Positions 44,773-59,640 are shown, counted from the first letter of the stretch. The stretch is DNA of 64,000 bases from Polytrichum commune (GCA_950295325.1 OX485806.1:56291169-56355168), one strand, 5' to 3'. Numbers and translations are program-made. The notes: a model not told the origin generated them from the letters alone.

Positions 44773-47757
44773 AATGTTTCTTGAGCAATGGAAAATATAT
44801 GTCCATTCAATGGTTCCAGAGCTGTGTACTCACCAGTGTAAACTCTTTTGTATGCCTTCTTTCTACAGCCTCATAAACAGCAACTCCTGCAAGGGTTTTT
44901 TTACAGTGTAAGGCTGTTCCTTGTTCAGTGAAAATATTTGATAGACCCTTCATCAATTGAGTCTGCTATTTCATTTGGTTGGATGCTTCACCAGGGTCAC
45001 TTAAAGCAATAGACTGTCTTTTAAATCCATTCATCTGGATTGGTCATCTATTGCATTGTCACTGGTTTGCAAACTGGGGAGCCATGTGTATATGATGTGG
45101 CTGCTGGGACCTAGTCCGCAGGTGAGCTGGCAGCTGTTGCGAGTGCGGGGGTAAGGGGATGTGGGGTGTCTCTGAGTTGCTGCCCCTTGACCTTGGCAAA
45201 ATGTGTGAATGCACAGTCCATAATAAAGACCTTGGGTTGTGGGGCTCCACAATGGCTATTTAAGGCCGGCACGTGGGGGCTTATATTTCCTAAAGCCAAA
45301 ATTAGTCTGTTGCGGCCAGTTCTAAGGCAGACATTAAGTCCCCCCATACGAACAATGGGGTGTCAGATCCGGGCGGGGGCAGCCTCCTCGGAAATTTCTG
45401 AACCCGACCGAAAACTGCTGCCCGCCTCGCCCAACTTTGAAAAAAATATTGCTCTTGCATTCTTGAAGGCCGCTTGACTACAAATCCCATATTGAGTGCA
45501 CTTCACCTTCAAGGTCTAAAATCCAATATATATGTGCACTTCCCACTAGTAAATAACAATTCATTGGGATATCATTCCGGAAGTGAAACCATCAATGAAG
45601 CATGCAATTAACTTGGAGGTCAAATAAATTTACAAAATCCTCATTAACATTGCGGTTATAATTTTTATGACTTACCATTTGAAATTGTCTTTGTCATTCT
45701 AAAGTGAAACCTAAATTTAGTGTTCTGATTTAGTATGTATATTTTACAATTAATTTAGTAATGCCGAATACTTTCACAAGTATTCATACACACTCAAATC
45801 AATTAAGTGTGATTTAATGTGATCATAATTGGGCTCACAAAGGTGGAGTATAATCTATTTATATTTTATAGTTATTGGATTATCTCCGTGTTTCCATGAT
45901 GTCACCACGTGCACTACAAGGAACACAAGGCGGAACCATTGGATGATGTCATTGGGGGTTTCATGTCACTACAAATTGTGAAATATATCGCAATAAAATC
46001 CAATTGTGAAGTTCAAAGTCATTCATTTTTGGGTTCCAATGATTGTGGACACCAAAAAAGTGAATAAATCTACTATTTTCATAACATGTCATATTAATGT
46101 TATGGCGCCTAACTTCAACTTCAATTGAAACATGGAAAAATAGTGATTTTCTTGAGCAATCACTATAATTATGACAAAAATGTTAATAAATTGTGACTAA
46201 CCATGAATGTCATTTATTCTCCCCTCCACACATATTAAATTTAAGAACAAAAAGATTCAAGAGTTCATGACATTGCATTTTTTTAATGTAATTGTACACC
46301 AACAACTTGTATGTTGTGAGAATTGAGGTTGACAACAATAAACCTTAAACAAAATGTAAAATATATGTTTGTTGATATTCATTCAAAGACCCAATGACAA
46401 ACTTTGAGCTTAAATATACAGTACATCAAATGTCAATGTGACTCATCATAAGCATGGAAAAACCCCAATTCTCAATTTTAATAAACACATCTCATGCATG
46501 CATGCAACTCACTTCACAAAAACAACAATTATTTTAATTGTTATCCATTCATTTATGATGTTTATGTCAACAACAAACTTTAACATTGCAAATTAAAGCA
46601 TGCAAAAAACCATGAAGTGTTTCATAATCACAGTTGAATTTATTCAACTAGAGGTGAATAATGAATTCATAATCACTAGAGGTGGGCAAATAACAAAACC
46701 CTCATTTTATAGTGGAGGGACCCGATCTCTACATACAACCCTTACTACTACAAACCACCTTCTCCCTCTCCTCTGGCGCAGGAATGGTCTGAGGTTGGAT
46801 CATCTGCATGCATTGAATCTTCATTTCCTCATGTTGCAGTCCCAAACACTTGAAATGTAATGGGTAGCACTTCCTCATCACACAACTTTTAAACAACTTC
46901 ATGTAGAGAATGATATATCTAAGAATATCTAAGAGTATATTCAAGCACCCTTCCAGTCAATGCTACAACTAGTGCTTGTAAAGTCAAACACCAAAATGCC
47001 CTATGAGTGTTCCAATTTTAGAATAGATCCTTCAATTGGTTAGGTCACCCTCTATTCATGCCACTAGTGAGAATATAGAGTACAAAATATTTCAAAATTG
47101 AGATGTTCATAGCATTCTAAAACATGTGTAAGGACGTTCCCTTCCTGTTATAGCTTCAAGGATAATTTTTCAAGAAGCATGGTCCAAGAATACATGCGTG
47201 AATGTCGATGATAGTCCAGTGGCAAACTCTTATCAGTCAACACGTCATTTTTGCCAGCCTTTAACACAAAGCATGTGTAAGGACACAAAGGATGTAGAGG
47301 TAGAAGTGAAGTGGAATACATACATTCTAGCCTTAGCGAGTGAGCTAACATTGGACAATTTCAACCAAATATGATCAAACCACCATCACTCAAAATACAA
47401 TCTTTTGACACAACAACTAAGATCCCAAATAGACTGCTACCATTGCATAATACCAAATGCACACATGTCTATGAATTGTAGTCAATTAAGAAATAAAAAT
47501 AGTTGACAGACAAAATGGGTTGAGATAATGAGCAACTCACTTCATCAAATCAAAAAGTTACAACAGCCATGAGTTTCCAAAATCTGGCGTCAATAATGGT
47601 GGACATTTCTCAACTGTGGGGTTTGCAAATTAAGTAGAAATATTAATCAACTAAATACTCACATTCACCCACACTTGTAATGAGGATGTAACTAAACTAC
47701 ACAATACAATCCGGTTTGCTAGCCACCAGAGGAAGCATTTGACACCAAGTGACTTGA
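44773..47757. other. NAA35 3' flank and intergenic DNA
   Basis: The NAA35 3' UTR is followed by a GC-richer island (about 45100-45480) with open frames on both strands and a TATA-like CTATTTAAGG (about 45258) but no motif I can name. Beyond 45500 the DNA is AT-rich and featureless. Confidence 0.4.
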
Positions 47758-48343
47758 TTAGTTTTCGATGCTCTGGTTTCCCATTTTCTTCTTGGCCATG
47801 AGAAGCCTCTTTACGGCTGCTAAGGACTTTGGGTTTGATGCTGGAGTTGTTTCAGCTCTCACTTCGTCTTTTTGAGGCACAGCTGCACTCGGATTCTCCA
47901 GTATCTCCACCGTGTGTGAACCATCATCTACACATACTCGCACTTGTGCACAATCAATAGACTGAAAATATTAATAAGTTGTTTATTACATCTCAAAACA
48001 CACAGCACACCTAGGCCATTGCTTACCACTAATAAGTACAAAACATTGTGCTCATTGCTCCTTCCGCTATTGTTTTCTTGTCAAACCTTCCAAAACCTGG
48101 ATCCCCAAAACGATAAATAACATCAATTTTGTCTAGTATAACATGTTGAGAGCTAAATACCAAGTCCCCCAAATGACTTACAGAACTTGTGCTGAGTTTT
48201 AAACCCATAATCACCAAAGGAGACCTATAACTTTGATAAATGGACCTTATCTTGGCTAGTTGGCTTCGGTGTATCAAACTGTTCACTCTCCATCCACTTC
48301 TCCTAGGATGTGAGAGACACAATTGATGCGAGATGGTTGCCAT
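47758..48343 (-). other. Unrecognised open frames, possible small gene or gene fragment
   Basis: A 104-codon frame starts at ATG 48343 in good context. Its N-terminus is Ser/Arg/His-rich and transit-peptide-like, and a perfect donor GTAAGT sits at about 48186 on the minus strand. A second open segment (about 47962-47758) follows a good acceptor TATTTTCAG and encodes SIDCAQVRVCVDDGSHTVEI, ending in KRLLMAKKKMGNQSIEN and a stop. I could not join the two in frame. It may be a real small gene with an unseen exon, a pseudogene, or chance. Confidence 0.3.
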
Positions 48344-51300
48344 ATTTATATTATGTCCATAACCATTTGCCTCAACACATTTTGGAACTCATATGAATAT
48401 CCTATTCATTATCAAAATGATATTCTCAAGATAATTGAATCTATAAGTCCCCCAATGATGTTGACTATTGAACCTAGAATGACTAACAAATTTTGAATAT
48501 ATATTTCAATCTCTTTCAAATACAAATCCTTTTGGCTCTTAGATCCATGCCTAAGTATGCACCACTCAAATATAGCTGTTTGATTTTAAAAATTGACCAT
48601 GGAGTTTCTTAATATATGCATTTGTTGAGTTCAGCATTAGTTGGTCAGATTTTATGCACATCATTTAGTTTATGAAGTGATTAATGGACATGGGATGTCC
48701 ATTTTTTTTATAGGCTTTGTATTGAATTGGAGGTTTATAACAGAACTTGAGGATGATAACTATATCCTCTAAATCAATTCTTGATGGTTGTTTATTTAGT
48801 TTTTTGATTGCCTTGTTACACTGTATGTTTGGTTTTGAGTGTCTTGGCTCTTTTGTATTGGAAAAATATTGCAAGTTTCATTGGTGAGTTTCTTACTAGT
48901 TAGATATTCTATCAAAAATAAATATATGAAGTCTTAAAGGGCTTCATGATTGCTATGGAACTTTTATAATATCCTAGCATGCGTAACTTATTGTTGTTGG
49001 CTAATTAATTGCCTAAGTTGTTGCATCATCATCAAATGCAATGTAATTTGTTTGTGTTATAAATATACATAAATATGCTTATCTTACCTCCTTAATAATA
49101 TTCTATCCACTTGCTTGGGTGACAAGTCCTGACTCCTATCTATCTGTAAGTGTACTTCCTATGATCCTAATTCCCATACAGAACTCAAAGGTTCTTGTAG
49201 TATGAAAAGGGAGGAAAGTCCAATCATAAGGTTATAACTCATCTTAAGGTGCTTCCCTACCTCCACAAATCGCTCATTCACTCATCAATTACTTTTTTCA
49301 AACACCACACATGCACATTCCAATTTCCCACCTTGCCTTGGCGGCTATGAAATATGTATGTTATATATGTTATTTGTAGGTACTCATGTTCTACCTTAGT
49401 TTCATATATCTGTGTGAACTTTGCTCTTCCAACACCATTTGGGGTTATTACTTTGGTCTTGATGCATATTACATGTAGTTGCAGGCTGTTTGAATCTTAT
49501 AGGGCGTTGTAGCAGCTAGTCTTCTTGATTCAAGATAAGATTTTGTACAAGGTGTTTTACATGAGGTTTTTTTAAGGAGTTTCTAATTTAGTGTGTAGTG
49601 ATGCAGATTAATTCAATTCTTTGAATGCACCATAGCTTGGAAAAAATCCTCGGCTTGACTGACAATTTAATACCATTGACTTGTGCAAGTGATTTATGAC
49701 CAAGGCAAGAGTTTTTTCTCAGCATTACAAAGAGTAAAGAAGATCCTTAGACTGATCTGTGATAGTTCAATGAATTTTACTATGAGGATGCTTACTCTAT
49801 AGGCAAAAATTTGAATTCTTTTCTACTCTTGCATAGTGTATGTGTGAAATTCTCACAAGCTCTCAAGTTGTCTTCAACGTGAAAGAACGAAGAGTATCTC
49901 TTGGGCAATATGTTCCCACTTGGCCAAGATTGCTCCCCTTATTCACTCTTCTGCATTAAATCCTTCGGACTTGCAAGCAGTAGATGGATTCCTCCTCGTT
50001 CCATGTCACTCATCGCTTCCATTATTTTCTAGTCTTCTCTTGCTCGCTCAATGAAAGTGAACTAATGGTGTGCAAGCCATTGGCCTCAACTGTATTCATG
50101 GCGCTCTTGCCAAGTTTGTTTCTCTCATGTAGAGTCTATGAAATTCTCACCAGCTATCAAGTGCTCTTCAACGTGAAGGAACGAAGAGTATCAAGGTGCT
50201 TTTCAACATGGTCCTTTTTGGGGCTCAGGTTGTTACAATCACGATGTGCAGAATGAGAACTGCAACCTCCCTTACCCAACACCACACAAGAATGGGAGGA
50301 CGATGACCATCTTAAGCGATGCCATGGGGTGGACGAGTATATTGGGCAATTTGTGCATTATGCGTGCATGTGAACTACAAGAAATGAGTGAATATATAGT
50401 GAACCATCTGCATGCTATCAAGGAATTGGAGAAATACATGTACTAGACTTTTGTAGTCCCATATAGCATGGTGACTTGCTACATTTTGCAATGGACTAAA
50501 TGGTCCGTGTAGGTAGGTTTAGTGGTAGTTGAATGCAGTGACCATGACATTTTCATTTCTTGCTTGAGCTGTGGATTTGCCTACTGCACGATTCAAATCA
50601 TTTTTTCAGAATTTGAGGAATGGAAATTGATGTTGGTTATGTTACCCTTTTTGTGTGTACCGAAATGTGTATCATTTGGGAAGTCTTGAATACTTCAGCT
50701 GTGATTTTAAAAAATTCTCAATGTTTGGTTGTGAGTCGTGACTCAATGAATTTTGATATCTGGAGCAAGGGGAAAGTTGCACCTATTTGGAATGTGCACG
50801 ATACTTGAAGAATATTCTTGTATCACATTTTGTTGTGCACAATTCACTTAGAAAGCATATAAGTATTGCAAAATTTACCAACTTGCTATCTATTTTAATT
50901 GTGAATGTGAAATGTTAAACATGTCAATGATTATGCCAACAAAATAAATCTTGTAAAAATTGTGTGTAGAGGATACCATATTTTATAATTAAGTACTTGC
51001 GGACAATTTTTTATATGTGAATGTCAACTCATATGACGACAGGTGCAACATGCATTTTTTTAATAAATTTATATTTAAAAATTTATGCCAAACTTGTAAG
51101 TTTCCTTACAAAAATGCAAAATGTTCAAATATGGTCCGTCCCCTAGCTTTGGTCCCAAGCATAATGATATTGTGCTCAAATTTACAAGTGACATCTCACA
51201 TTTTATGTCGATAATACATGTATTATTGCAATGACATGGCCATGTGATCCTAGTAGTGAAGGTCAAGTGACAATATCTTGTCCATGACTACTGGTGCATT

Positions 51301-54300
51301 GCCGATTATCATGCATGGACATATATGAATACTAAAGAATATTGGGTATGTCCATTCTCGAGCATGCAGGATCCAAAAATTAGAGTAGTGGTGACTACCA
51401 ATGTAGTTGATGGTCTAGAGCTTTCATTACTAAGGTAGAGTGTGCTAAAACCAACACCCCATCCAAAACCAACATCTATAAACGTCTTCCTTCATGTCGG
51501 GTAGGTAACGGGTTCCACTATGTCTCATGTTGGTTCAAGGCGGGATTAAGGTGGCTTGTCAATGCCTATTTTAACCATTCTATTCACAACGCCAAGGAGG
51601 TAGGCCCACAAAGCACAAAAGGGTCATTTCCCAGGATGCAAGAGGGTCGGTTCCCGGGATGCAAGGTGATGGTTTTGCAAACGAATTGGGTGGGATCATG
51701 GAGGTAGCCATGTGGCTTTGCATAATATTACTAGGCTTTGACGTAGTTTGGGTCTAGTACCCAACTATGTTGTGTTGGTTCTAGGCAATAAAGGTGGGGG
51801 TCCTCATCATATCCGAGGTTGCCATACAAGGGGCCTATGGATTGGTTCAAGGAAGCTAGTAGTTTTGACTTTGAATATTCATCAAATATTCAATTGAGAC
51901 TATTTTTTTTTCTTTCTTCATACCTATGTTTAGCCCAAAGGCTAATATGAATATATATTTTTTATATCAACCATGTAGCCATATGTATGTGCAATAGCTT
52001 AAAGTGTTGGTTTAAGCACCCTCTACCTTATATGGTGCAACGGAGGGTGGTTAGGAGATAATAAGTGGTTAGCAATACTGTGGGATCATCTTTCCCATTT
52101 AACATTTGCAATGCCAAAGGTATGTATCGGAGCCAAATAGATATTTCTTCTTTTCACACATCAAATTGCAATTCACTAATTGAGGAAGTGATTTGATGTT
52201 ACCCAATGATTGTTCATCCCTCTTCCCATCCAGAGCTTACAATTATACAGAGAGTTCAAATTAATGTGCTTGTTAGAGCAATGTGAGACTCCAATGTGAG
52301 CCTTTTACATTACCATCAAAGAATAGACTATCCACACCAAAGTGAGGCCAAGGCCAACAAACATTTTTTGCATTAACATTCACATATAATTTGATGAGCT
52401 TTGTACATCACACCCTTGTCATGTTGAGATGTTTCTTACACCATTGGAGAGTTCTTCAAAATAGTTTTCCAACGTTAGTTCAATCACCCCCATTGAATAA
52501 GATCTAAATCTCGGGCAAATAAAAGAGGGGTGATGTGTCTAGGAGGCAATGTGATTTTTTTTGGGGGACAACCTTCAAACTTAACCTTCACGAGGTTTAG
52601 TTTGGTCCATAAGCACCTCTCCAAAGCCACCCATGTGCTTAACTATCCCTTTATATGGGAGGCCACTACCTCATCTTTGTGGGACTTGGGCATCACCCCA
52701 AGGTCCACTTCCACAAGCAGTGTGTTTGGTCACTCCAATTAGGGGCATGACAACTTCTTGTTATCAATCAACGCTTGGCAATAGAGAGTATTTGTGTCAC
52801 TGGGTGTGACAGTAGTCTTCTGGTCCCATATGTGGCTTAGAATTTTTTTTTGTGAGTGCCATTGATTGCACCCCACCACAACATGTAATCCATACATTGC
52901 CTGCAATTATAATTGAATGGGCGTTAGTTTTTGGCCCATGGGCCAGCACAACAAATCAGCTAAATTTTGTATTGACCCCTTTGTCATTCTGAACAATGTG
53001 ATGATCATCATCATTTTTTTCCACTACAAAATGATAGAACCAAATTTGTGGAACGAGGCTTCATGAAAACCCTAAATCAAGATCATTGAATATGATCAAA
53101 TTGCTCCTCCAAAAAAAATGCAGTATTGTGGTAGCCACAGCATTGAGGTCATCCACGCTTTTGCCACATTATGTTCTTCACATTGAAGCAGTATTGTGGT
53201 AGCCATGGCATTGAGGTCATCTTCACATTTCTTCTGCAACTGGGTCTTCAACATCCATGATAATGTACTCCAAGGATTTCTGTAGTAAGTCTCTTAACAT
53301 TCAGGGACAATATGAGAAAAATAGATACGAATAAGAGAATTGTTCTTGACCCTGGAAATATATCATGATTGCAATGGTTACCTCAATTTTAAACCCTGCA
53401 CATGTGAAAATGTGATCACATTCAAATGCTGAATTCCCATCTGAAAATGGTAATGTGAACCACAAACTGACTTGAAGGGCACTAAATCAATAGACTGCCA
53501 GCAAAGGTTTACCACAAAGGTTTGTGGAATGGAAGTGAGGCAAATAGATGTAAAGAAACTTGTATCATGGATGCTGCAATTTGATTACTTACAATGGGAG
53601 ACTGTATCCCCAATTATGCAAGTGGGTGTAGTTATCAAGGTAGTGCTGATTGCAAAAATGAAGGGCTTTGTCTTGCAAGCAGTAAGGTCAAGGCATCCAT
53701 AGTCGACCAAGTTTATTTGACTGCTCACTAGGGTCATGTAATGCCAACATCAATGAGATCTATATATTTAAGGTGAATGGAATTAAGGTTTATGTGATGG
53801 CGGTTTGTGATTGATCACCCTTATAAGATTTTTGACAACTTTCGTAGCCAAGCATTAGCATTTAGATGAGCGGTTATGCGTTAACTTGTAGATTGACTAT
53901 GTGTTACCCTAAACTTTGTTGCTTCGAAATTTATAACAATTTCCAAATTCATGAATTTTTTTCTTTTAACAAAAAAGTTACATTCTCCTTAGAATTGTTT
54001 CTTCTAGCAAGAAAAATAATTCCCCACTATTACTCTTCCTAAACAGATGCAAACTCTCTTGCTTTATTAGTTATAGATGCCTCAACCTTAAAGTTGAAGT
54101 GAACCCGCTGGATTAATTTGAAGGTTATATTTTAAAGTGAACTTGCTGGCTTTGAGTTTAAGGTTAAGATTTGATCATGGTTGGATGGCGCTTAGATTTG
54201 TCTACGTAGGTCGAAATGCAAAGACATGTGCAGGTTGGAACATAGTTTATACAGACCTTGGATTTTCCAGTGTTGGGTGTAGTCCACAAATGTAGCTCTC

Positions 54301-55348
54301 TGTTGTATCTCCACTGTCGTCTCACTTGCCGCCTGGGTTTGCAATGCAGTGCTCTAGATGTATGATTGCATCACCTGCATCATGGAAATTGAGTAGTTCA
54401 TCAAAGCAAGAAATGTTAGGGTTTGATGGACCATGTTTCACAAATAAAATCAAAATAAATTCACAAGACACCTTAGTGGCCCCAAGCCAGGCTTGGAAGA
54501 GGGGCAAGAATAAAACATTGATGATGGACATATATTTTCGAATATTACATTTTTATATTTATGTTGTGTATGCAAACATCTTATTATTAAAAGACAGCTT
54601 CTGAACTATAAGTAGTATGATCTCGGTTTTTTTAATTTAATGGGTCAATTTTGACATTCTCAGCTACAAACAGCAATGAGGAACTTGAAACATGGCCAAA
54701 GCTAGACGCCCACCTCTTTGTGTGGGTCCCACCATCACTACTGAGGTAAAGGGGTAAAGGGGAAAAACCTCACCCCCATAGGTTTGTGGTGAGTTCTTTT
54801 TAAGTGGGTTTAATCTAAACTAAGTCGGGACCTTTGATCCTCATTCCAAGGTCAATCATCTAAAAAACAAAATATACATGTTATATATGTTATATATGTT
54901 ATATATGTTATATATGTTATATATGTAATTGTGTGCATTTTCACTGTGGGTAATAGTGGTAGGGGCCCAACTCAAAGAAGAGGACATCGGGTGAATGTTC
55001 ATAATGCCTATCAAAGGGGGATGTGACTTGAAGGAGGGGAAGATGAAAACGCTAATTACTATTGTAGAGCCCATATATTATTATTCTAATCTAAAATAAC
55101 TCCAAAATCAAGATTAGAGACACTGAATTAACCTAGTGAATCTGAACTACAACATATCAACAACCAATCGATTAGGGACACGGTTTACTATTACCCCCTT
55201 GGTAGGTGTAAAGAAATCAAACATGTGGGCATCTATCCCTGGCCCTGAACATCTCCATTGTATGACATGTTTAGTGTTAAAGGGAGACTGGGAGTGTAAT
55301 TGGCTATTTAGAGTTCCGTAGTTGTGCCAACAACAGGGGCATACCTTT
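48344..55348. other. Long intergenic block with small local repeats
   Basis: No gene recognised. Local features: a ~55-bp direct repeat ending CTTCAACGTGAARGAACGAAG near 49845-49905 and 50143-50200; two copies of a GCAGTATTGTGGTAGCCA block (53122 and 53188); two GGTTCCCGGGATGCAAG-like units (about 51627-51665). A 69-codon minus frame at 54531-54322 has no known motif. Confidence 0.4.
54877..54927. repeat. 9-bp minisatellite TGTTATATA
   Basis: About five uninterrupted copies of TGTTATATA. Confidence 0.93.
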
Positions 55349-55972
55349 TGTTGAATCCTATACTCTACTCTTGCCAATACATAATGTAATGAAACCCAAT
55401 CATCTAATCAAATATTCTTGCACAAGGTAAACTTTCAATAGGATAATGTTTTATTACATGGGGAACAATCCGTTGAAATAGCACATCAAAGGATGTGTCT
55501 ATACAAGTCTTATTGGCTCATAAAAGGTCACACTCCTTTAGCTATTCACTACTCCCTCTTTGTACTTGTAACTCCAAGCTTAAGTTTACATAACTCGTGT
55601 TTAGTTCGAGGTATAGTTTTTGTAAGGAAATCTGCATATTGATTTTTTTTTGTTGCAATATGTAAATTCCATGTCTTCACTAAGCATTTTTTTCACGTAC
55701 AAAGTGATGATGAATTTCTACTTGCTTCATTCTAGCATGGAACTTAGGATTTTAAGATAAAGTAATACAACTTTGATTTTCACAAGAAATGGTAGTTGGT
55801 TTAACTTGGTGAAAACCAATGTCCTTACAATGTTGTTGAAGCCATATAGTTTCCTTTGTTGCATTCGTGGAAACTATATATTATGCCTTTGTACTTGAAG
55901 AGGCCACCGTTGATTGTTTTTACTATTCCAACTTATGACCCCTTGACCTAGTAAAATATAATACTCGGTTGT

Positions 55973-57194
55973 TCATTGACGGTCATCTACTTCACCCGCC
56001 CAATCGGAATCACAATACCTGAACATTTGAGTGTCTCCATTTGTGTTTGGTCCATAATGTACTCCATGAGTAGTGGTACCACGTAGGTACCTCATACTTC
56101 GTTTGACGACGCTCCAATGTTTGACACCCGGGTCCTCTAAATATTGGCTTACGATACTAACTACAAAGGTGGTATCCGGCCGGGTACAAATCATGGCGTA
56201 TACTAAACATCCTACCACTCTTCGATATTGAAAGTTGGCCATGAATTGCTTTTCTTCAAGTGTTTGGGAACACATGTCTCTTGATAATTTTACATTGGCC
56301 TCCATTGGTGTAAATGAAGGTTTACAATTTGCATATTAAACCTCTTAGGTATATTTTCTATATATTTTTGTTGACTCAAATTGATGGTTTTAATTTCTAT
56401 ATTGCATATGACTTGTAAACCTAGGCAATAGTGCACTTCACTAAAATATTTCATTTCAAATTGTTGAGATAAGACCTTTTTTGTGTGCTTCAACAAATCT
56501 ATATTGTTACTAAATAGAATAGCATTGTCTACATATTAAGCCAACATGACAAATGACTTTCCCTCCCTTTCTATGTAGATGTTGTTATCCGCATGACTTT
56601 GGATAAATCATTGAACTTGGGTAAGGGAGGAATTTTATTTTTTGTGCCATGCGCGTTGAGATTTTCTAAGACCATATAAGCCTTTAGTTAATCAACATAC
56701 AAGATATTCATAACCCTCTACAACATACCCTTCGGTTGGTCCATAAAGATAATTTCTATCAAATTCCCATTAAGGATGACCATTTGGTGGTCCATTTATG
56801 ACATCCATTTGGTGGACTTCTAAATTGATTATGACAGCTATAGGAAAAGGATGTGAAAGGTAGTCATTTTGACTACGGGTGACAAAATGTCATGGAAGTC
56901 TACCCCTTTGACTAGAGAATAACCTTTTGCTACAAGTCTAGCCTTGTAGCGGTCAATTTTTACCATTAGCTTTATATTTGATTTTAAAGACCCACTTACA
57001 ACCAACCATTTTACGGCCGGGAGGTAATTGAATAAGGGTCCATGTCTTATTTTTTTTAGTAAAGTATAATATTTGGTATTCACGGCCTTTTGCCATTGAT
57101 GAGCATTAAGACCACTTAATGCCTCTTTTACGGTTTGGGATTCCGTACCTTGGGTAAAATGTAATTCTTCAGTGAAATCCAAATAATGGATCAA
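55973..57194 (-). pseudogene. Copia reverse transcriptase and RNase H remnant
   Basis: The 57194-56838 piece has HQWQKAVNTKY and RYKARLVAKGYS...GVDFHDILSPVVK, diagnostic of copia RT (RVT_2). The 56496-56290 piece has FEMKYFSEVHYCLGLQV. The polymerase motif near 56540 reads YVDNAIL, with Asn for the second catalytic Asp. The 56305-55973 piece has GCLVYAMICTRPDTTFVVS, HWSVVKRSMRYLRGT and CDSDWAGEVDDRQ, the RNase H side. The frame is broken between pieces. Confidence 0.88.
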
Positions 57195-58377
57195 TCTTTG
57201 AGATGGGCGCCGTTCACTTGTGGATCATCGTAATAATGAGGTTGATGTTTGATGGTCATCTTGCGGAACTTCTCAGGACTGAGAATCCCATTTCGGAATT
57301 GTACTATTCTAAATGATTAGAATCCGAGTCCTAAAATCATAATAGGTGATTTCCAATAGGTGTTTGAGGAGGAGCGACCCTTATGTTAGGGGCATTTTGT
57401 TGTGGTTGGCCGTGCGGGAGGTTTCGGCCACCTTGCTTTATCGTTTGGTCTTCATCCAACAATAAAGGTTGTAGATCAATGAATGTATCATCTTCTGGTA
57501 GTTGTGCTTCTTCTTGGTTTTGGGTGTCTTCAATAAATGCTACATAATGACTAATGATGACAGATTTTGTGTTAAGGTTGTACAAACAATATCCCTTGAA
57601 ATTCTCATTATATCCGATAAGGATGCACTCAAGGGTTTTTTAAGTCTAATTTCTTTCTCTATCCTTTGGGATATGAGAATATGCTTTATTCTAAGAAACA
57701 TGTAGGTGGGCTACACTTGGTTTTCTATCCAACCATAGTTCTTCAAGGTTTTATTTTTAAGGGCAGAGGTAACCAATATGTTTTGTAGGTATACTGCAGT
57801 GGACACGACTTCAACCCAAAAATATATTGGGTAATCTAGCACTTGTTAACATACTACACACACATTCCATTATGGTGGGATTTTTATGCTCCGCTATACT
57901 ATTTTGTTCAGGGATATAAGGAACTTGTTTGGTGAACTATACCATTGTCTAAACGAAAATTTGTAAATGCTCCAGACATGTTCTCCCCATCATTGTCAAT
58001 CCTTAGCATTTTTATTTATTTTCATGTTTGTAGCTCCACCATTAGTTTATAAGACTTAAAAAACTCTAAAACTTCCCCTTTAGTTTTTGTAAATTTTACC
58101 ACACATGTTCGAGAGAAATCATTTATAAATGTGACAAAATATTTTGCACCCCCATGAGAAAATATTTGAATGGGACCACATATGTCAGAAGGAACTATTT
58201 CTAATAATTTTGTACCTTACCGCCCTCCCCATTTGGGAATTTTTTTACAACTTTATTTTCCCTCTTAACAACTAGTACATAAAGGAATTTCAAAATTTGA
58301 GGGTTTGTTTGAAGTGGGTGTACCAATCCATCTTCGTACATCTTTTTTAGCTTATGTAAAGTAGGATGATCCATCCT
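57195..58377 (-). pseudogene. Copia integrase remnant and connector
   Basis: Between the pre-integrase and RT pieces the minus frame is full of stops. Only fragments of an integrase core can be followed (58370 to about 57800), plus an 82-codon acidic connector (57585-57337). Catalytic residues cannot be placed with confidence. Confidence 0.5.
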
Positions 58378-58752
58378 TCAGTGCCATAACTCTACATTGG
58401 TAGAATTTAAGTCACGTACAACATGAGACCAACTATGATTGTGGGTATGGGATGTCCCTAGTTCATATAGATTACCTACCCTTCTTCCCGAGAAAATTAA
58501 TGTTTTACTCTCTTGGTCCTTTGTAAGGCATGAGTATGTTATGAACTCTACTTGGTAGCCCGCATCCGTAACTCTACTAACATGAATTAAACTCTTTTTT
58601 AAAGCCGGTATATGTAGGACATTCTTGATTGTCCTAGCTTCTCCACTATCTAGTGCAATCATGACAATCCCTCGTCCTTCAATATCATGACTCAAGTTGT
58701 CCCCCAAGCATACTTTACTTTTGCCAAGTTCTTGGTGTAGGACACAAACCAC
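58378..58752 (-). pseudogene. Copia gag-pre-integrase region
   Basis: A 124-codon frame with VLHIPALKKSLIHVSRVTDAGYQVEF and a terminal LWH, the typical segment between the copia protease and integrase. Confidence 0.8.
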
Positions 58753-58852
58753 TCAACGTGTGGCGTCATGTGTTATGTTGCTATGGAACCGAGGTATCAC
58801 TTGTCACTCGATGTGTCTTCAACCTCCAATGCCATCATAAATAATTTAGTGT

Positions 58853-59640
58853 TTAAAACACTATTGGCTTGGTGATGGACTTCACTTTTTCCTCTTGAAA
58901 GCAAATCCTATAATCTTTGATGTGGTGATTGGCCTTGCCACAATGAAAATCATTATTTTTTAAATGAAGGGTTTTATTAATAGTCTCAAATTTCCTCTTT
59001 GGAAATTTGAAATTTCCCTTAAATGGTTTTTTGTTAGAGTACAAGGCTTGAGGTTTATCCTCAAGATCTCTCCCTTTGGATTTCCCCCTTATCTCTTGTA
59101 ACAAGAGACTTGTAACACCTTCTAGTGTTAAATTGGGTTGACCACTTATGAAAACTACTAATCCTTCATGGAATTCGGGCAAAGAGCCCAAAATTACAAT
59201 AGCACTATCATTATCACTTATATTGGTTCTTGTACTTGCTAAATTATCATTTAGAGAACGGAATGTGTTTACATGATTTGTTGATGTATCTTCCTCTGAC
59301 ATTTTTAATGTAAACAATTTTTTATTGTAGTAAATTTTTGTTAGAGCACGAAAAGTTTTAAATATTTTCGTTAGCCTATTCCATACTTCTTTTGATGTTA
59401 TGCATTTATTAACATGTGAAAGTTGACACGTCTTTCAAAGCAAGTAATATGTTTGTTTTTGCCTTGCTATCTTTCTTATCCCATGTTGATTGATTTGTCG
59501 GAGTTGTTGGTCATACTTCCAAGCCGTCCGCATGTCCGAAAAAAACTTTGTTCAACAACACCATCTCCATCCGAATTTTCCATCTATGAGAATTCATGCC
59601 ATCAAATTGATTGATTTGGCGGACATCCATAGATGAGGAT
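58853..59640 (-). pseudogene. Copia Gag remnant
   Basis: The N-terminal part (about 59640-59480) reads FDGMNSHRWKIRMEMVL, the usual F-x-G-x-N-x-x-x-W opening. The 59317-58853 frame has the UBN2-type capsid core (LGSLPEFHEGLVVFI, LTLEGVTSLLLQEI). The zinc knuckle is damaged: HCGKANHHIKDYRIC lacks the first Cys of CX2CX4HX4C. Confidence 0.8.

Noticed and set aside
45166-45477. 103-codon plus frame in the GC-richer island after NAA35
   Set aside because: Comparable open frames exist on minus in the same island, as expected from GC-rich non-coding DNA; no motif.
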